Assembly: GCF_963678635.1 (NCBI RefSeq)
Contig: NC_087070.1
Coordinates: forward strand, 49,085,467 to 49,149,466
Direction of reading: 5' to 3'
Length of the DNA: 64,000 bases
Origin: Symsagittifera roscoffensis
Lineage: Eukaryota; Xenacoelomorpha; Acoela; Convolutidae
Shown: positions 48,201-54,200 of the stretch, one piece after another
Position numbering within the stretch: the stretch's first letter is position 1
Layout of the letters: the number at the start of each line of letters is the position of its first letter
Made by a program: the position numbers and the translations under genes
The notes under the pieces: generated by a model
What the model saw: the letters and a program-made list of their open reading frames with translations, nothing else
Told to the model about the DNA's origin: nothing
Databases searched by the model: none

Positions 48201-51200
48201 AACCGAAGCCGCAATTGTTTGTGCCACTTCTGGTGGCACCTTTACAGCTTTTTGATAATATGTACTTTGTCATTCAAGTAGTAATAAGTTTGCAATTTAT
48301 TGGCAATTTATTAGCATATGTAGGTGCTTTGCTTGTGGCAAGTGTTTGTAGGTGGTTAATCGTGCGTCGCTGAGTGGTCAGTGCGTGAGATTCAAAATTT
48401 CTTGATTGCAGTAGGTCGTAGATCGAATCCTAGACCTAGCCGAATTTTTGCCAATTTGAGAACTGTAGAACTGCTTAGAACTGTAGAGCTTATTGCACTT
48501 TGTAGAACTGCTTTTTGACGTGTTTTCGCTAGTGTTTGCGAAGCGAGAACACGACGCTCAGCTTCCTCTCTGTGTTAATTCTTGAATTGAACCGACTAAA
48601 AAGCTATTTGCTTCAAACAACAGTTGATATTTTCCAACTCAATAGATTCCCCATTTTTTTTTTGAAATAGCATAGTTTATACATAATTTGGCTTTACGTT
48701 GTCCAATTTATTACAGGCAAAGTTAAAGTTATTGCCCTTAGTTTATTAAGAGTAATGAACTTAGTGAGTACTCATATATAGGACTTGGTGATTTTTTTTG
48801 TTTTGTTTTCAGGAAAAAGTCATAAAATATGTTTACGCTCAGTTTTGATGTTTCACGGTTTGACTTGTAATTTCTTTTTAAATTCAGTGCATTTCCATGT
48901 TAAAAAGGTAAAATTGACTATCGAACAGCAAAAGTAAAGGTCACGAAAAACGTGATCGACTTATTTCGAAAATGGAAATTAATTATCAGATTTCCCAGCG
49001 AAATGAAAGTTACCTATCGATCCAGTTTTCCCAAATTGGGTTAATTTGAACAAAAAAGTTTTTATCATAAATTGTTCTACAGATGCAAAGAGCTTTAAGG
49101 CCATGTATTTTTTGTTTCGAAATTCAGAAGTTGAAGGTTTTCGAAAAAAAAAACATATCAGTTTTTTTTTTTCAGTTTCCTTGCGTTCATTTCTTTTTTC
49201 ATTGCGTTCGTTGGCTATGTTTATATCTCAAATTCTTAAATGCAAAATTTGTGATCATTTTTATTAAGTGCGACTTTTGCTGCTTAGCGGCAATTTTTTG
49301 TTCCGACTTGTAGTTTTTCAATATTTCATAAAACAAAAACTATTCGAGACCAATTAATGGGCAGTCGGAACATTCAGGGCTTTGCCCTGGTACGAGCAGT
49401 CTTATTAGCATATGTAGCTGCTTCTTTGTGACAAGTGTTAATAAATTTGGTAGGGCCCGTTGCGCAGATGCGAGACGTGCGACTCTAAATGTTTGGTTGC
49501 AAAATCATTTTAAAGCATTTTTACTAAAATTAAATACCTTCATGATATATTCCGGAATGGTGCAGCCAATCGATTTCCAGGTAATTTTCCTGGTTTTAAA
49601 AACAAAGACATTAGCAATAACATGATTTTAGGAAGATTTTTGATTGGTACCTTCATTCATCTCTTAGTCAAACGAAGGTAATGACTGGAAGCAACTTTCC
49701 GAAATCGAATCGTTGGAATTCATGATTTGATTTGATTGCAAGTTTTTATAAGCAATCTGTTTTTTCAGTTTCAACAGATGATTTCTTGCCATGTTTGAAT
49801 TTGTCAATTGTGCTATTATGAAACAATAGAGTGTCAGAGAATGGCTTGGCTCCGCCTTCTCTAGAAAGATTTTGATTTAGCGCGTTATTGATCCTAATTT
49901 TACAATTTTCAAACCTCAATGGTTTCTATCACAGGTTGTAAAGCTTTTTTTTGTAATTTTGAACCCCAGTAATTTCTGTAAAATGATATAAAAGTATTGT
50001 CAAAAACAGCCAGTTGAGCAGTCAATGTTTGTCTGAAAGCAACACTGAGCAGAAGTATTCAGTCACTTTCTTATTAAGTCGAAACAAAAAGCGAAAATAA
50101 CTTGATGCATTTGAATTGAACATGGACCTACATTTTAGGTTCATCTTATTTGAAGTATGCTCCGCTCTTCAATATGGGGGTTGAACATGTTTTTGGACAA
50201 GAGAGGTTTCAGAGGTGCTTTTCATCACCGGGGTTTTTCAAAATTGCAGGTAGTATTCAAAACAAGCATCAAGCATTTTATAAATTATCTTGTGGTCATG
50301 CAAATTTGAATTATTTGCATTAAACTTAGGGTATACATTTTTTGATGGGGTCGTTTTGGTTTGTTAAAAACCCCACCCCTATGTGGGGGGGGGGGTCGTT
50401 ATTTGTTATGAAGAAGAGGATTTACATTGCGGAGTTTCGGCAATTGAGTAGTGCAGAGTGACGTGGCGAGGATCAAGTAACAAGTATTTCTTCTCTTGAA
50501 TAAAGTCAGAAGCAGTACTCAAATATCAGCTCCCAGCTAGAAACAACATAGATAAAAACAGTCCACAAATAACCCAAGTTTTTCCTACTGCCGTGTATTA
50601 GAAACTTTCTACAAAAAGATCAGGAGAAAGGATTTCTTGGAGGCAGCTTTCACAAGAACTGAACATAGCCAACTGACAGTTGGAAAAGAGTAATGAACGC
50701 AAGTAAACAAAAAAAAACTCAAAGAAAAAAAGATGCCCTTTAAGCTCTTTGAGTTTCTAGAACAAATTATGATATATATGTATGAATGCACATCTGTAGT
50801 TAGTAGAGCATTTTAAGACTTTTCCTGAAAAAAATCACGAAGACATGAGAGTCTTCACTACGTTGATTACTCTTGAAAACTAGGTGAACGAGATCGTCTT
50901 TGTTATGTATCCAAACACTCACTTTAAAAATTGCCGCTCGGTGCGTTCGTTGCTCAATTTTAGACAAACATTTACTGATATTTTTCCGACCAAAGAGTTT
51001 GTTGCCAATGCGACATGGTTGGAAAGTTGCTGCTCAAATTAAAATTTGTTTTGATTAAATTTTTCCAATTAATAGACGGTCCGAGTGCTGCTTGACTTTC
51101 CTTAGAACGTGAATGGATCGATTGAAATTTCCCAATCTGGAGTTCTTTGTTCAGCTAAGTCAAGAAGTTATTCAGAGACAAAGAGTCTTTTGTTCAGGCG

Positions 51201-54200
51201 GATCTAAAGTGTCTCTTTGTTTTCACAACTAACTTTCGTCTCCTTCCTTCTTTCTGCCTGAATGAATTGAGTCTTTATCTTCACTGTTAGTGGGATGACA
51301 CTTGGCAGGGTATTAAACTCCTCCTGAATTGACGCAACCCGACCACAATCAAACCACAGGGTGCTAACACCAGCAGGTACAGTGCGAACATCCGATAGTG
51401 AGAACGTCCGACGTTTAGAACAATGAAAACTATTGTCCCAAAAAAACCCGCGTTACTAGGGCAGATTTGCAAATATCCAAAAAATCAACATCTGGAAAGT
51501 GTAAAGATTCGAAGCGTGGAATTTGATTCCGTGTGCCTATTTATGTTTTGTTTAAAAATCAAGGTTGACCCTTTGCTTTGAAATTCTTAATAGGTTGAAT
51601 AAATGTTAGGGTTTGGCTTTTAGGTTCGTTGTTATCAGATCTTTGGACTATAGGTTCTTTGCTGTGTCCCATGTGTTATCATCAACTCCAACTCGTACAT
51701 ACACTTACACAAAGAGATACATTTGATTCGGTGGCTGCCTAGGTAAAAGGTTTTGAAATTTTGATTCAATGTCCGGTTATGTACAAATTATTGTCAAATC
51801 AGGGGGGTTAGAATTAAAACAATCTTTAAAGCACCAAAGATCGATGTAGTTGATAATTTTGACATCAGGAAGAATAAAAAGGCAATTTGTGTTTTTTTAA
51901 GCTCATAATCCAAGCGGGCAGTCCCCCCACCCTCCTCCAACAACTGTGCACTGGGCTGCCCTTCCACTACTTCAGCGATGAGACCAGAATCGACATTCTG
52001 TTCCCCACCCTCATCGCCTGCTGTCATGGAAACAGAGCCAATAGAAACATACTTCAAACTGAGATCACACCTGCTCTATTGGTCAACTACTTACAGGTCG
52101 ATATTCCATATTTTTTGTGCTTATTGCATAAACGTTTCATAATTATCACTTTAATGCCCATAATTGAGAGCTGTTTCTACATTATCGATCAGCTTAGTGT
52201 ATTATTACGACCCTTCTTCTTTTCTAACCTAACTCGCAAATAAAAGTGATCATTAAAAATGTTCACTTATTTGGAAATTTCACTGTAGCTTTGGAAATTG
52301 CATAGCATCTGTTCTCTGCTTTGTTTGTGCCTAGTGTTTGGTTTTTTATTAAGCGTCCGTGGCTGAGTGGTTAGTTCATAAGACTCTTAATCTCTAGGTC
52401 GCTGGTTCGAATCTCAGACGTAATTGGATTTTTACTAATTGAGGCCGATTTCTAATTTTTTGATTGAATTTTATAGATCTGCTCTTTGTCGTATTCTGGC
52501 TAGTGTTTGCGAGACGAAGCTTCGCCTTTGCGTGTAATTTTACGACTGAATTGACGCAACATCAGGAAGAATAAAAAGGCAATTTGTGTTTTTTTAAGCT
52601 CATAATCCAAGCGGGCAGTCCCCCCATCCTCCTCCAACAACTGTGCACTGGGCTGCCCTTCCACTACTTCAGCGATGAGAACAGAATGAACACTTATTGT
52701 TTACTTATAAGAGGGTGGGGAACTGTTTTTTTCTTCGAAACTCAAAAGTTTTTAATGAAAAAACAAGTTTTTTTTCAGTTTCCGTGCGTTCATTACTCTT
52801 TTCCAACTGCCAGTTGGCTATATTTTTTTCGTCCGCTTTTTTGGCTCAGTAAGTATCGGCATATGCTATGTCGGCTTAGTGGCCTCATTTTGCGTGGCTG
52901 TTCTTGCGAAAAAAAGTTTTTGTGTTCGTGTGTGTTGGGGAGAGAAACTTCAATACTTTTAATTAGTTTTTAAATTTTTGGTGTATTTTTTGGCCTATAG
53001 GTTTTCCGCTCAAGTATTTTTGGCTAAGTTACCGCTTGATGAAGTTCGTCTTTGTGTTCAAAAATGAAATTTTAAAAAACCTAAAATTGTCTAAAATTTT
53101 TTTTTTAATATTTCAAATATTTTCAGTTTTTTAATGCCAGGGAAGTGCTTCTTGAATCTTGAAATTTGAAATTTCAAACGGCTGTTTTTCTCTTTTTTTA
53201 GAAATTTTGTTGTATTTTTTCAATCTATTTTTTTAAAAAAGGCATTTGATATACATGTCAGACGGCCGATTTGACGTTTGATGTGCCTAGACAATCTATA
53301 CAAGATGATCTACCTATAATTTACCTCCTATATCTATAACGCTGCTTTGAACTCAAAAGCTGAGCTGGTGGAAAAGAGTATTTTTGATAGCGTCCGTGTC
53401 TCAGAAACTTTTTGTTCATGAAATCTATGCCTTCTTTTGTTATTCGGAATTCTGAAAGAAAAACTTTTTTGGGCTACTGCTAATCCACTGTCATTCAATG
53501 TGAATCTACTACGTAATCCGCTGTTAATTAAATATTAACCCGCCATAGAGCAGTAATAAATCACAGCATGTCTCCAATACAAAGGATAATCTAATCAGCA
53601 ATGAACTGCTTAAGTCGGGGTTTTTTCTCGTTTACTATTCACAAAAGTCCAGCTTGGAGTCATAGATGACGAAAAAAGCTATCAAATCTGCTCAATAAAA
53701 AGTTGGGTCTCCATTTTTTGTTGATAAAAATGCATGTTTCTCGGGCGCCGACGGGGATGTAATTTATCTTAGTTTGGTGTTGGTAAATTAAAGAAACAAT
53801 CATTCAGCTGGTCTGGATGGACATGGTTTAGTGTTGGTGTTTGGTGTTAAGTGTTTCAATTGGACTCAGTGTGTACTTGTGTGTGAGTGATTGTATTTGA
53901 CGGTGTGTTTTGTGGGGACTTTTAACTCCTCCTAACTGGCTAATTGACCAGAAATAACTCACCTCTCTCTATCCCCCCAGTCTATTTACTCACTCCTCGA
54001 TTGAAGCTGAATTGAAATCTGTCTAATTTATACAAATGAAAACACTCTGACGCAGGGAGCTTAATAAAGTCAAACTGAGAGACTAATCGACCGAGTTGAT
54101 CGAATTTGAATACAGAAGAGAAAAGTTGTCGGAGAAGAATGGACGGTTATTTAAGTTGAGTCGCATTAAATCAGTTTTGAAAACAATTGAATAAGCATTC

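Noticed and set aside
52353..52421. Functional tRNA-Lys gene
   Set aside because: The D arm and T arm are imperfect, and a SINE body plus tail follow at once, as in five other copies.
52584..52973. 129-codon + strand ORF as a separate gene
   Set aside because: Its first part is the duplicated piece of SCAPER exon 12 and the rest translates an R1 fragment.
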